From assembly GCA_036266995.1 (NCBI GenBank), contig DATAWX010000201.1:1-64000 (forward strand): a stretch of 64,000 nt of DNA, in the 5' to 3' direction. Made by a program: the position numbers and the translations under genes. Shown here one piece after another: positions 1 to 8,420 of this stretch. The stretch's first letter is position 1; each line of letters starts with the position of its first letter. The DNA comes from GCA-003244245 sp036266995. Lineage in GTDB: Bacteria > Actinomycetota > Actinomycetes > Mycobacteriales > Pseudonocardiaceae. The notes beneath the pieces were generated by a model. The model was not told where the DNA came from. It was given only the letters and a program-made list of their open reading frames with translations, and searched no databases.

Positions 1-141
1 TCACGATCATGACCCGGCAACTGGACCGCAAGAACTCCGGCACGCCGCCTCATCCCCGATGGGGCAGACCCCGCACCGCAGCGCCGGCACCCGAACTACA
101 AGATCGACAAGCAGCGTGACCATTTGCCAACAGGCTCTAAG
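1..141. other. Left edge, no gene assigned
   Basis: This stretch lies downstream of the minus-strand kinase that ends at 142. Short open frames exist on both strands but none has a ribosome binding site, a recognisable domain or an unambiguous start. It may hold the end of a gene that lies outside the window. Confidence 0.3.
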
Positions 142-2124
142 TCAGCCGGCGAGTGGGAGCTCGGCGTGCAGGCAGGTTCCCGCGCCAGCGGGACTGTCGA
201 TGGTGATGGTGCCGCCGAGCGCTTCGACGCGGTCCTTCAGCCCGATGAGGCCGGAGCCCCGGACGGGGTCAGCCCCGCCGGTGCCGTCGTCACGGACGTG
301 GAGGTGAAGGACCTGGCCGGTCGTCGCCGCGCTGACCTGGACCACCGACGCGTGCGCGTGCTTGGCCGCGTTGGTGAGTGCTTCGGAGACCACGTAGTAG
401 GCGGCGACCTCGATCCGCTCAGGCAGCCGCGCGTCAGCGTGCACAATGACCTCGACTGGGACGGCACTGCGACGCGCGAGCATCTTCAGGGCTGCAGCGA
501 GGCCCCCCTCAGACAGGATCGCGGGATGAATACCGCGCGCCGTCTCCCGTAGGTCGTCCATCACGCTGACCAGCCCCCCGCCCACCTCTGCCAACTCGCC
601 CCCGAGATCGCCGAGCCCTGGTGGGACCGCCGCCTGCGCGGCTCGCAGCGCGAGCGCGAGGGAGACGAGCCGCTGCTGAGCGCCATCGTGCAGGTCGCGC
701 TCGATCCGCCGGCGGGTATCGTCCGCGGCGGCAACCACGCGGGCCCGGGAGGCCGTCAGCTCCGCGAGGTTCTCGGCGTTGGAAATCGCGGTCGCCACCA
801 GCTCCGTGAATGAGGCCAGGCGGGCCTCGGTGTCCGATGGCAATGGCTGCTCCAGGATCGAGCCGGCGGCGATCACGCCCCACAGGCGGCCCTGGACGAT
901 GATCGGCGTCGCGACCGCCGAGCGCAGGCCCTCCTCGCGGATGGGGGCGCCAAGCGGACCCGAGGAGCTATCGGCGTAGCTGTCGACCCGGGCCGGACGG
1001 CCGCTCTTGAACACAAGCGTGCCGAGGTTGTGCCCCCCGAGGGTCCACCGGCTGCCAACGGGAAGGCTGCCCACTACGCTGCCCCACTGGGCGACGAAGG
1101 TGAGCGTGCTGTCGGATTCGTAGCGGCATATGCTCGCCGAATCGACCGGAAGCAGCTGCCCGACCTCCTCGGCGACCGCCGAGAACACCTCCTCCGCGGG
1201 CGCCTTGTGCGCCACCAGCGTCGCGACCCGCCGCAGCGCCGCCTGCTCCTGGGCAAGCCGGGTGATCCCGGCGCGACTGTCGGCGTTCGAGATCGCCGCC
1301 GCCAGCAGGTCCGCAAAGCAGGCCAGACACGCCTCGGTACCGGCCGGCGACGCCCGTTTCAGGCTCGACCCGGTGAGCATCACTCCCCAGACGTGGCCCT
1401 CGACGGTGATCGGCACCGCGGCCGCTGAGCGGATGCCTTGCTCGCGGGAGTCAACTCCGAGCGGCCCGGAGGCACTCGCAATGTTGTCCAGGCGGGCCGG
1501 GCGCCCGGTCCGCGAGACGGATATCGCGAGTTCCCCGGCTAGGGGCCACCGGCTGCCGACCGGGAAGTGGTCACCGGTCCTGCTCCAGGCGGCGACAGCG
1601 GTGAGCGAATCGTCGGAGTCCGAGCGGCCCAGGCGGACGAAATCGACGGCAACCAGCCGGCCCACCTCTTCGGTGACCACAGCGAACAGCTCTTCCGCCG
1701 GGATGGCATGCGCCACCAGCGTCGCGACCCGCCGCAATGCCGCCTGCTCTTCGGCGAGCCGAACGAGCTCGCCAATCAGGATCGAGACAGCAACCCCAGC
1801 GACCGTGAACGCGACTAGCGAGACCAGGTTGGGCCGCAGGTCACCGCCCGGCATGTCAACGGGGAAAACGACAAAGAACTCTCGCGCCAGGACCCCGAGC
1901 ACAACCCCAGCCAGCGCAGGCCAGGTGCCCCCGATTACCGCGACCGCCATGACCACCAGCAGCGTGCAAAACAGGAACCCGCCCAGCACCAGCGACGACA
2001 GCAACTCCAGGGCAGCGAGCGTGAGCAGCGCGGGGCCGGCGACGGCGAGGACCCACGCGGCCACCTGGCGGGTGGGTGACAGCTGCGACAACCAGGTGCC
2101 GCGCAGGCCCCCTAGCACGCTCAC
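142..2124 (-). CDS. Membrane sensor histidine kinase with two GAF domains (HisKA_3/NarX type)
   Basis: A 660-residue sensor kinase. The first ~120 residues are hydrophobic with about four membrane segments, resembling the DUF4118-type membrane sensor. Two similar GAF domains follow (about 130-280 and 295-440); both contain the phrases LRRVATLVAH and FPVGSRWPL/LPVGSRWTL, so they look like an internal duplication. The transmitter begins near residue 455 with RRRIERDLHDGAQQRL, the phosphoacceptor His motif of the HisKA_3 family, and ends with an HATPase_c domain (SEALTNAAKHAHA, RDDGTGG). The start is a GTG preceded closely by AAGGA. Such kinases normally phosphorylate a LuxR/NarL-type response regulator, but no regulator gene adjoins it, so it appears to be an orphan. 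The ligand of the GAF domains is unknown. Confidence 0.9.
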   Translation of the reverse strand: MSVLGGLRGTWLSQLSPTRQVAAWVLAVAGPALLTLAALELLSSLVLGGFLFCTLLVVMAVAVIGGTWPALAGVVLGVLAREFFVVFPVDMPGGDLRPNLVSLVAFTVAGVAVSILIGELVRLAEEQAALRRVATLVAHAIPAEELFAVVTEEVGRLVAVDFVRLGRSDSDDSLTAVAAWSRTGDHFPVGSRWPLAGELAISVSRTGRPARLDNIASASGPLGVDSREQGIRSAAAVPITVEGHVWGVMLTGSSLKRASPAGTEACLACFADLLAAAISNADSRAGITRLAQEQAALRRVATLVAHKAPAEEVFSAVAEEVGQLLPVDSASICRYESDSTLTFVAQWGSVVGSLPVGSRWTLGGHNLGTLVFKSGRPARVDSYADSSSGPLGAPIREEGLRSAVATPIIVQGRLWGVIAAGSILEQPLPSDTEARLASFTELVATAISNAENLAELTASRARVVAAADDTRRRIERDLHDGAQQRLVSLALALRAAQAAVPPGLGDLGGELAEVGGGLVSVMDDLRETARGIHPAILSEGGLAAALKMLARRSAVPVEVIVHADARLPERIEVAAYYVVSEALTNAAKHAHASVVQVSAATTGQVLHLHVRDDGTGGADPVRGSGLIGLKDRVEALGGTITIDSPAGAGTCLHAELPLAG

Positions 2125-2177
2125 ATCCTTGAGTTAACCGGTCTCCGCACACATCTCCAAGACCATCCGGGCCCCGC

Positions 2178-2554
2178 TCACTGCGAGTGCGCCAGCTCCA
2201 CGATGCGGTTCAGCATGTCCGGGTCGGTTTGCGGCAGGACCCGTAGCCGAGGTTGAGTATGTGTGCGTCGGCCGCGCGTCCCTCAGCGATCACCCGGCGT
2301 GTCTCCCGCTCGACGGCCGGCCAGCCGTGTGCCGGCGCACCGGCTGTAACGTGATCTCACACGCCAGCTCGGGAGTCATGCAGGCCTGCAGCATCTGTTG
2401 GTCGGCCCGCAGCGTGCGGTACTCGGGCAGCGACCGCCCGGCCTGCCTCATGAACCACACCAGACGATTCGGCCGCTGCCCCCCGGGCGGCGACCAGCAG
2501 CGGTGCGTCGGGGAGCAACCGGCGAGCCGTGGCCGGTGCGGTGGTGCGGGTCAT
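2178..2554 (-). pseudogene. hemE: hemE (uroporphyrinogen decarboxylase) remnant, internal deletion
   Basis: Not detectable as a single frame. Read across three frames on the minus strand it gives the amino end of HemE (DAPLLVAARG, then VWFMRQAGRSLPEYR and TPELACEITLQPVRRH) joined directly to the carboxyl end (VERETRRVIAEGRAADAHIL, then NLGYG and VLPQTDPDMLNRIVELAHSQ followed by TGA). The PVWFMRQAGRSLPEYR block is the classic substrate-binding signature of uroporphyrinogen decarboxylase. About 380 bp remain of a gene normally near 1,050 bp, so roughly two thirds has been deleted, and at least two frameshifts separate the pieces. It is non-functional; an intact hemE must exist elsewhere if the organism makes haem. 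Confidence 0.85.
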
Positions 2555-2575
2555 GTCGCCACCGTGGCGGCCGGG

Positions 2576-3214
2576 CTATTCGGGCCAGGCGTTGTTCTGG
2601 ATGACCTCGACGAAATCGGTACGGATGAAACCGGGCACGAAATGAGCGAGGACGTCGGCGTTGACCGTGCCGAAGGTGGTGTCCGGGCGGTCCTTGAAGC
2701 CGTTGGTGAACGCCTGCAGGATCTGCCGTTTGAAGTCAGGCCGCGGGTGCGCGCTGACGACGTCGTCGATGAGGGTGCGGTCGAGATCGGCGTAGCCAAT
2801 GCCGAGCACGTCGGTTTCCACGCCGGCGGTCACCAGGGCAACCTCGGGCTCCATGTGGTACGGGGTTTCCGGGGTGGTGTGCAGCGCGATGCCCAGCCAG
2901 GCAAGGCGAACGCGGTCCTCGGGCAGGCCGTGCGCGGTGAGGAAGCGGCGGGCCTCGTCCGCGCCGTCGATCTCGAAACGCTGGTCGGCGCGCCGGTACT
3001 TCTCGGTGAGGCCGAGGTCGTGGAACATCGCGCCGACGTAGAGCAGTTCCGGGTCGGCGGCCAGGCCGAGCCGGTTGCCCTGCAGCGAACCGAACAGGAA
3101 TACCCGGCGTGAGTGATGGAACAACAGCGGGCTGGTGACGTCGCGGACCAGTTCGGTGGCCTCGCTGGCCAGCCGGCTGTCCGGGATGTCGATGCCGGCG
3201 ATGGTTTCAGGCAT
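2576..3214 (-). CDS. HD-domain phosphohydrolase-like protein
   Basis: A 212-residue HD-superfamily protein. The metal-binding motif is visible as FHHSRRVF near residue 33 and MFHDLGL near residue 65, with a third His in IALHTTPETPYHMEPE. The layout resembles the cyanamide hydratase/Ddi-like branch of HD proteins rather than nucleotide phosphohydrolases, but the substrate cannot be inferred. The ATG is preceded by an AGGAG sequence. It is transcribed in the same direction as the catalase upstream of it (separated by a terminator) and runs toward the hemE remnant. Confidence 0.8.
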   Translation of the reverse strand: MPETIAGIDIPDSRLASEATELVRDVTSPLLFHHSRRVFLFGSLQGNRLGLAADPELLYVGAMFHDLGLTEKYRRADQRFEIDGADEARRFLTAHGLPEDRVRLAWLGIALHTTPETPYHMEPEVALVTAGVETDVLGIGYADLDRTLIDDVVSAHPRPDFKRQILQAFTNGFKDRPDTTFGTVNADVLAHFVPGFIRTDFVEVIQNNAWPE

Positions 3215-3266
3215 GGTGGTCTCCTGGTCTGGTACTTAACGGATAACGCGCAAGTGCAGGTGGTAA

Positions 3267-3295
3267 GGGCCCGGCGTCCTCCGGGCGCCGGGCCC
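3267..3295 (-). terminator. Hairpin terminator after the catalase gene
   Basis: A perfect 10-bp GC-rich stem (3267-3276 pairing with 3286-3295) with a 9-nt loop lies 19 bp after the catalase stop codon on the minus strand. There is no U-tract, which is common for actinobacterial terminators. Confidence 0.65.
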
Positions 3296-3313
3296 CGGTC
3301 AGAGGGGGTGCGG

Positions 3314-4774
3314 TCAGGGTTGTCCGGCGCGGACGCCCTGTTCGACCCGGTCGCCGAGGTCTTTGTCGACGTTGCGCAAGTACCCGAAGGCGCGGAGCAG
3401 GACGGGTTCGGTGACCCCGTTGAGGAGCTGGCCGATGATGTTGTTGACCAGCCTGGTGCGGGCGGCGTCGTCCAGGACGTCGCGGACCAGGGTGCCGGCC
3501 TGGCTCCAGTCGTCGTCCTCGGCGTGCAAGGTCTGGGCGGCGTGCACCATGTCCCCGTCGGTGTGCCACCCGGCCGGCTCGCCGTAGCGCGCGATGTCGG
3601 CCTGCGGTCCGCCTTTGGAGTTGGGGAAATACACCGGGTCGGTGACGGGGTGGATGCGCATCACGCCGTCTTTGCTGTAGCTGTTCACCGGTGCTTTGGG
3701 TGCGTTGACCGGGATCTGCTGGTAGTTGGCACCCAGGCGGGCACGGTGGGCGTCGGCGTAGGAGAACACCCGGCCGAGCAGCATCTTGTCCGGGCTGAGG
3801 CCGATGCCGGGCACGAGGTTGTTGACCTGGAAGGCGGCCTGCTCGATCTCGGTGTGATTGTCGGTGGCGTTGCGGTCCAGCGTCATCCGGCCGACCTCAA
3901 TGAACGGGTAGTCGCTGTGCGGCCACACCTTGGTCAAGTCGAACGGGTTGAACCGGTAGGTCTTGGCCTCCTCGAAGGGCATGATCTGCATCTTGAGCGT
4001 CCAGCTGGGGTGGTCCCCGCGCTTGATCGAGTCAAACAGGTCGCGGGTGTGGTAGTCAGGGTCGCTGCCGGCCAGACGGTCGGCCTCTTCCTGGGTGAGA
4101 AACTCGATACCCTGGTCTGAGATGAAATGATATTTAACCCAGTATTTGACTCCAGCGGCGTTGACCCACATGTAGGTGTGGCTGGAGTAGCCATTCATGT
4201 GGCGCCAGGTGCGGGGAATTCCGCGGTCGCCCATCAACCAGATGACCTGGTGAGCCGTCTCCGGCAACAGTGTCCAGAAGTCCCACTGCATGTCATTGTC
4301 ACGCAGGTTACTGTCGGCGCGGCGTTTCTGGGAGCGGATGAAGTTTTGGAACTTCATCGGGTCACGGACGAAGAAGACCGGTGTGGCGTTGCCGACCAGG
4401 TCGTAGTTGCCCTCGGTGGTGTACCACCTCATCGCGAAACCCCGCAGGTCGCGCCAGACGTCGGGGCTGCCCCGCTCCCCGGCCACCGTCGAGAGTCGGA
4501 CCACCATGTCGGTCTTGGTGCCCGGCTGGAACACCGCGGCCTTGGTGTAGGCGCTGACGTCGTGGGTCACCTCGAAGCGACCGAAGGCGCCGCTACCCTT
4601 GGCGTGCGGCTGGCGCTCGGGGATGCGTTCGCGGTTGAACTGCGCCATCTGCTCGATGAGATAGTGATCCTGCAACAGGATCGGACCGTCACGGCCGACG
4701 GTGAGCGAATACTGATCGCTCTCGACCGGGATACCCGCGTCCGTCGTCTGTGTTTTGGGGTGCATGTTCGTCAC
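3314..4774 (-). CDS. katA: Catalase (monofunctional haem, small-subunit type)
   Basis: A 486-residue haem catalase that decomposes hydrogen peroxide. The active-site signature FNRERIPERQPHAKGSG contains the catalytic His, and RVFSYADAH is the haem-ligand signature with the proximal Tyr. The usual VGNNTP segment reads VGNATP, keeping the first Asn. Length matches clade 3 catalases with no extra carboxyl flavodoxin-like domain. The reading frame is open further upstream, but the start is placed at the GTG (VTNMHPK) because GAGGAGG lies eight bases before it. A perfect hairpin follows the stop. Zwf lies upstream on the same strand, so peroxide defence and NADPH supply are neighbours. No FurA or OxyR gene is adjacent. 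Confidence 0.96.
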   Translation of the reverse strand: MTNMHPKTQTTDAGIPVESDQYSLTVGRDGPILLQDHYLIEQMAQFNRERIPERQPHAKGSGAFGRFEVTHDVSAYTKAAVFQPGTKTDMVVRLSTVAGERGSPDVWRDLRGFAMRWYTTEGNYDLVGNATPVFFVRDPMKFQNFIRSQKRRADSNLRDNDMQWDFWTLLPETAHQVIWLMGDRGIPRTWRHMNGYSSHTYMWVNAAGVKYWVKYHFISDQGIEFLTQEEADRLAGSDPDYHTRDLFDSIKRGDHPSWTLKMQIMPFEEAKTYRFNPFDLTKVWPHSDYPFIEVGRMTLDRNATDNHTEIEQAAFQVNNLVPGIGLSPDKMLLGRVFSYADAHRARLGANYQQIPVNAPKAPVNSYSKDGVMRIHPVTDPVYFPNSKGGPQADIARYGEPAGWHTDGDMVHAAQTLHAEDDDWSQAGTLVRDVLDDAARTRLVNNIIGQLLNGVTEPVLLRAFGYLRNVDKDLGDRVEQGVRAGQP

Positions 4775-5071
4775 TGTGTTGCCTCCTCGCAGGAATGAAA
4801 CGTGCGGTGGTAGCGGTCTGGGAAGGGAAAAGGGACGGGCCGCCGGACCGCGGATGCCGGATGTTCGTTCACCCCCGGTTGGTCGCGATAAGGCCAACTC
4901 GACGGGCTGTGAGGGTCACGGTCGCGGTCGGCCGGGCATCGCATGCACGGCAAGTTCATGCCTTCCAAGTTGGCCCTTGAGCGCTCGTTCGTCGTCGACA
5001 CCAGCGCCCATTTGCCATTCCCGCCGGCTGTAGTCCGGAGGTACCTGCTAGCTGCCATCGACAGCGGAGGC

Positions 5072-6481
5072 TCAGGACCTGAGTAGCCAGCCGATGGGCT
5101 CGGCGAGCCGGTCTGCCTCGGCTGGTCCCCACGAGCCCTTGGGATAGATCACCGGCTCGGGCTTGTGGGTGAGCAGCGCGCCGGCCACCTCCCAGACGTG
5201 TTCGAGGCCGTCGGGACGGGTGAACAGCGAGCGGTCACCGAGAAGCACATCGTGGATCAACCGGACGTAGGGCGGCAGCGGATGCCCTCCGAGCACCGTC
5301 CTCAGCGGCAGCGCGGTGCGCGCGGTGCTCAGCGTCAGCACAGGCCCAGGTTCCTTGACGACCAGCGACAGGTCCAGCTCACCCTCACCGGCAAGGTCGA
5401 ACGTCAAGACATTTCCCAATGCCGGCAGCTCGTGCACCGGAGCGTCGGGCTGGCGGAACACCAGGCTCACCTGCTGGCGCGACGCCGCCAACCGCTTGCC
5501 GGTGCGCAGCAGGAACGGGACCCCGCGCCAGCGTTCGGTGTCGACCCACAACCGGGCCGCGACGAACGTCTCGGTGCGGGAGTCCTCGGCGACACCGTCG
5601 ATTGCGCGGTAACCCTCGAACTGGCCGAGCACCACGTCGTCGGGCTCCAGCGGACGGAACGCACCGATCACCGCCTCCCGGGCCGCCGCCAGGTCGTCGG
5701 CGCCGAAGCTGGCCGGCGGTTCCATGGCGACCTCGGCGGCCACCTGGAACAGGTGGGTGACGAGCATGTCGAGCACCGCCCCCGTGCCATCGTAGAACGC
5801 GGCACGGTCGGCCACGTCGAGCACCTCGGGCACGTCGACTTGCACCGCCGCCACGTGCGAGCGGTCCCAGACCCCGCTGAACAGACCGTTGCCGAAGCGC
5901 ACGGCGTAGAGGTCCTGGGTCGCCTCCTTGCCGAGGAAGTGGTCGATCCGGAACACCTGGGACTCATCGAGCACCTGATGAACCGCCCGGTCGAGGGCAT
6001 GAAAGGAGCCCATGGACGTGCCGAACGGTTTCTCGAAGACCACCCGAGACCGCGCGGCGAGCCCGTGCCGGCCCAAGCCCCGCGTGAGCGTCTCGAACGC
6101 CGTAGGCGGCACGGCGAAGTAGTGCACCCGTTGCGGGCGTCCCCCCAACTCACGCTCCGCCTCGCCAACGACCTCGAGCAAGCTCCCCGGATCCTCCGTC
6201 GAGAAGCCGCCGCCGGCGAAGCGCAACCGGGAGCGGAACTGCTCCCACGGGCCCTCCTGGGGCTGCGGACCGAACTCAGTCAACGCGTCGTGCACGCGGG
6301 CCTGAAAGTCCTCGTGGCTCACCTCGCCCCGACCGTTACCGATCAGCCGCCAATCATCAGGCAGTAGCTCCGCCTGCGCCAGGCGGAAAAAAGCCGGTAA
6401 CACCATCCGGCGAGCAAGATCCCCAGTGGCGCCATAGAGTACGAAGACGGTGGAGTCGGGCACGCGGCCAAGCTCAGACAT
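5072..6481 (-). CDS. zwf: Glucose-6-phosphate 1-dehydrogenase
   Basis: A 469-residue enzyme of the oxidative pentose phosphate pathway that oxidises glucose 6-phosphate to 6-phosphogluconolactone with NADP. The nucleotide-binding motif YGATGDLARR is near residue 16 and the active-site signature RIDHFLGKE near residue 180; VVFEKPFG and the late PVIYPKGSWGP segment are also typical. The ATG is preceded by AGGAAGG. It stands alone, without the usual tal/tkt/opcA/pgl partners, which suggests a secondary, stress-linked copy. The nearby catalase and stress genes fit a role in NADPH supply. Confidence 0.95.
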   Translation of the reverse strand: MSELGRVPDSTVFVLYGATGDLARRMVLPAFFRLAQAELLPDDWRLIGNGRGEVSHEDFQARVHDALTEFGPQPQEGPWEQFRSRLRFAGGGFSTEDPGSLLEVVGEAERELGGRPQRVHYFAVPPTAFETLTRGLGRHGLAARSRVVFEKPFGTSMGSFHALDRAVHQVLDESQVFRIDHFLGKEATQDLYAVRFGNGLFSGVWDRSHVAAVQVDVPEVLDVADRAAFYDGTGAVLDMLVTHLFQVAAEVAMEPPASFGADDLAAAREAVIGAFRPLEPDDVVLGQFEGYRAIDGVAEDSRTETFVAARLWVDTERWRGVPFLLRTGKRLAASRQQVSLVFRQPDAPVHELPALGNVLTFDLAGEGELDLSLVVKEPGPVLTLSTARTALPLRTVLGGHPLPPYVRLIHDVLLGDRSLFTRPDGLEHVWEVAGALLTHKPEPVIYPKGSWGPAEADRLAEPIGWLLRS

Positions 6482-6538
6482 GGCGGATCCTTCCTGGCAA
6501 GGGCTCTAGCAACGACGCCCGGGACGGCCAACTGGTCG

Positions 6539-7141
6539 TCACCGGCTTGCTGGACCGGGCAGCCGATCATGGGGCAGCAGTTCCAGCCGGATGACAGAGG
6601 GCCCGAGCGGGACTACCCGGACCTCGGCCATACCGAGGTCGTACGCAATCGCCGCAGCATGTGCGGAAAAGTCCTCGGGCGACTGGCCCGGAAGAATGTG
6701 AACATCCAGCCCCACCGGCGGCCCGGGGGTCACCGAGACCACCTCCGGAATGTGGAAGACGCGTCCGCCCGCGATGCTGAAGTCGCTTTGAACCAAGTCG
6801 AGCCCGGCGATGATTTCCTCCACCCGTTGGGCAAGCCGCTCATACCCAACCTGTTGCCGCCGCTCCAGGTCTCGAGTATGACGCCACTCCAGCGGATGCC
6901 GTAGCCGGTCCCGCCACGGGGTGTCCCCCGCAGCGACCGCCTCACCTCCAGATGTGTGCCGGTGCTTGACCACCACATCCGGTCCGTGTGGCAGCAGGCT
7001 CTCCTGACCGGTGTCAGACCACTGCACGAGATACACGACGCCACCGGGCTCATGACGGACCTCCCGGATCAGGCCATCACGCATCGGCTGGTGCAGCTCC
7101 TGATGAATGATCATGATCTCGTCGCCGATCCTGGCGGTCAT
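6539..7141 (-). CDS. DUF1918 domain fused to an FtsK-alpha-like domain
   Basis: A 200-residue protein with two parts. Residues 1-62 match the DUF1918 family (MTARIGDEI, then DGLIREVRHEPGG and YLVQWSDTGQESLLPHGPD), a small SH3-like actinobacterial domain. Residues about 95-195 contain a compact alpha/beta segment (SVTPGPPVGLDVHILPGQSP, then AAAIAYDLGMAEVRVVPLG) that resembles the domain before the motor in FtsK/TraB-like proteins. No Walker motifs are present, so it is not a motor. AGGAGG precedes the ATG. The fusion is unusual because DUF1918 proteins are normally about 60-90 residues; the second assignment is an inference. Confidence 0.7.
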   Translation of the reverse strand: MTARIGDEIMIIHQELHQPMRDGLIREVRHEPGGVVYLVQWSDTGQESLLPHGPDVVVKHRHTSGGEAVAAGDTPWRDRLRHPLEWRHTRDLERRQQVGYERLAQRVEEIIAGLDLVQSDFSIAGGRVFHIPEVVSVTPGPPVGLDVHILPGQSPEDFSAHAAAIAYDLGMAEVRVVPLGPSVIRLELLPHDRLPGPASR

Positions 7142-7548
7142 CGGTGCCTCCTACCGTGTGGAACGGGATCTACCTGCCCTCAAGCATGCGCGATACCGCT
7201 CGGCAGGGCAGGGCGTCACCCCTTTCCTGTGGGAGACGGCCCCAGCGAATCACTATCGGGCTCGGCGGTGCTCGATTTACCCCGCTGAGCCCGCTGAATG
7301 CGGGTCATCGAGCGGCGGGCCGGTGAAGAGCAGCTTCACCTCGGTTGCAGCTAGCAGGCATTTCGGGACTGCAGCCGACGAGAAACCCATCTGGGTGGTG
7401 GCGCCGAAGACGAAGGAGCGCTCATGGGCCACTCTCGAGGGAATGGTCTTGTTGGATTCAAGACGCCAACGCTCGACGACGCCGTCCGCGTCCACCGGGC
7501 GGTACGCGCTGGGGACAGGCGCGGCAGTATCGAGAAGGAGGGCCGGGG
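7142..7548. other. Divergent intergenic region
   Basis: About 400 bp between the divergent DUF1918 gene and the oxidoreductase gene. It must hold both promoters. I see no convincing protein, RNA gene or long palindrome in it. Confidence 0.5.
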
Positions 7549-8415
7549 ATGGACGTCGCAGTGTTAGGTATGGGCCGGATGGGACGTGCGCTCGCCGGGA
7601 GGTTGCTCAAGGGCGGCCACCGGGTGGCCGTGTGGAACCGCTCCAAGGGCAAGGCCGGGGAGGTGGTGTCCGCGGGCGCCCGGGAAGCTCACAGCATCGC
7701 CGACGTTGTGGAAGATGTCGATGTCGCGGTCACCATGCTGGCCAACGATGACGCGGTGAGGGGAGTGGCGTTCGGCGAGCTGCGGTCGTCGATCGGTGCG
7801 AAGACCATTTATGTTGACTGCTCGACGGTGTCGCCGAAGCTCAGCGGCGAGCTAGCCGAGGCATTCCCCGCCCGATTCCTCGCCATGCCCGTCGTCGGCG
7901 GTCCCGCTGCGGTGCAGGCGGGGCAGGCGGTGTACCTCGCCGGTGGCAACGCCGGCGTCGTGGAGCACCTGGAACCGGTCCTGTCGTCGCTGTCGGACAC
8001 CGTGCGGCGATATGACACGGCGCCGCTGGCCATCACCGCGAAGCTGGCGACGAACCTGTTGCTGCTGTCGGAGGTGGTCGCCCTGGCCGAGTCGTTCGCC
8101 GTTGGCCGTTCGGGGGGCCTCTCGGATGACCAACTGCGGGACCTGCTAGGCAGCAGCCCCGTGGTCGCGCCCGGGTTGAGGAACCGGTTCGAGAGCGTGC
8201 TGACCGGCTCGCAGGACGGCTGGTGGACCACCGTGCTCGGCGCCAAGGATGCCGGTTTGGCGCTCGACATCGCCCGAGAAGCCGACGTCGAGCTGCCAGC
8301 AGCCCAGGTGGTGCAGCGGCGCTATGAAAAGGCGGCGGCGTCGGGTCTGGATGACGCTGACATCGCGGCTGTGACCGAGCTCTACCGCGGCCCGGCGACT
8401 ACCACCTTGAGCTGA
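7549..8415 (+). CDS. NAD(P)-dependent beta-hydroxyacid dehydrogenase-like oxidoreductase
   Basis: A 288-residue protein of the 3-hydroxyisobutyrate dehydrogenase family. The Rossmann motif VLGMGRMGRALAGRLL starts at residue 4 and ends the first strand at HRVAVWNRSKGKAGE, where the Asn-Arg pair favours NADP. The DCSTVSPKLSGE segment corresponds to the substrate-binding DxSTxxP region and AKLATNLLL contains the expected catalytic Lys. The start is the ATG with AGGAGG upstream. It may be an imine reductase-like or short hydroxyacid dehydrogenase; the substrate is not deducible. Confidence 0.85.
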   Translation: MDVAVLGMGRMGRALAGRLLKGGHRVAVWNRSKGKAGEVVSAGAREAHSIADVVEDVDVAVTMLANDDAVRGVAFGELRSSIGAKTIYVDCSTVSPKLSGELAEAFPARFLAMPVVGGPAAVQAGQAVYLAGGNAGVVEHLEPVLSSLSDTVRRYDTAPLAITAKLATNLLLLSEVVALAESFAVGRSGGLSDDQLRDLLGSSPVVAPGLRNRFESVLTGSQDGWWTTVLGAKDAGLALDIAREADVELPAAQVVQRRYEKAAASGLDDADIAAVTELYRGPATTTLS

Positions 8416-8420
8416 CGCGA

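Noticed and set aside
2261..3112. Plus-strand 283-codon frame over the HD gene
   Set aside because: Antisense to the HD protein and hemE remnant, which have clear family motifs.
5165..6367. Plus-strand 400-codon frame over zwf
   Set aside because: Mirror frame of zwf; no domain and typical GC-rich shadow composition.
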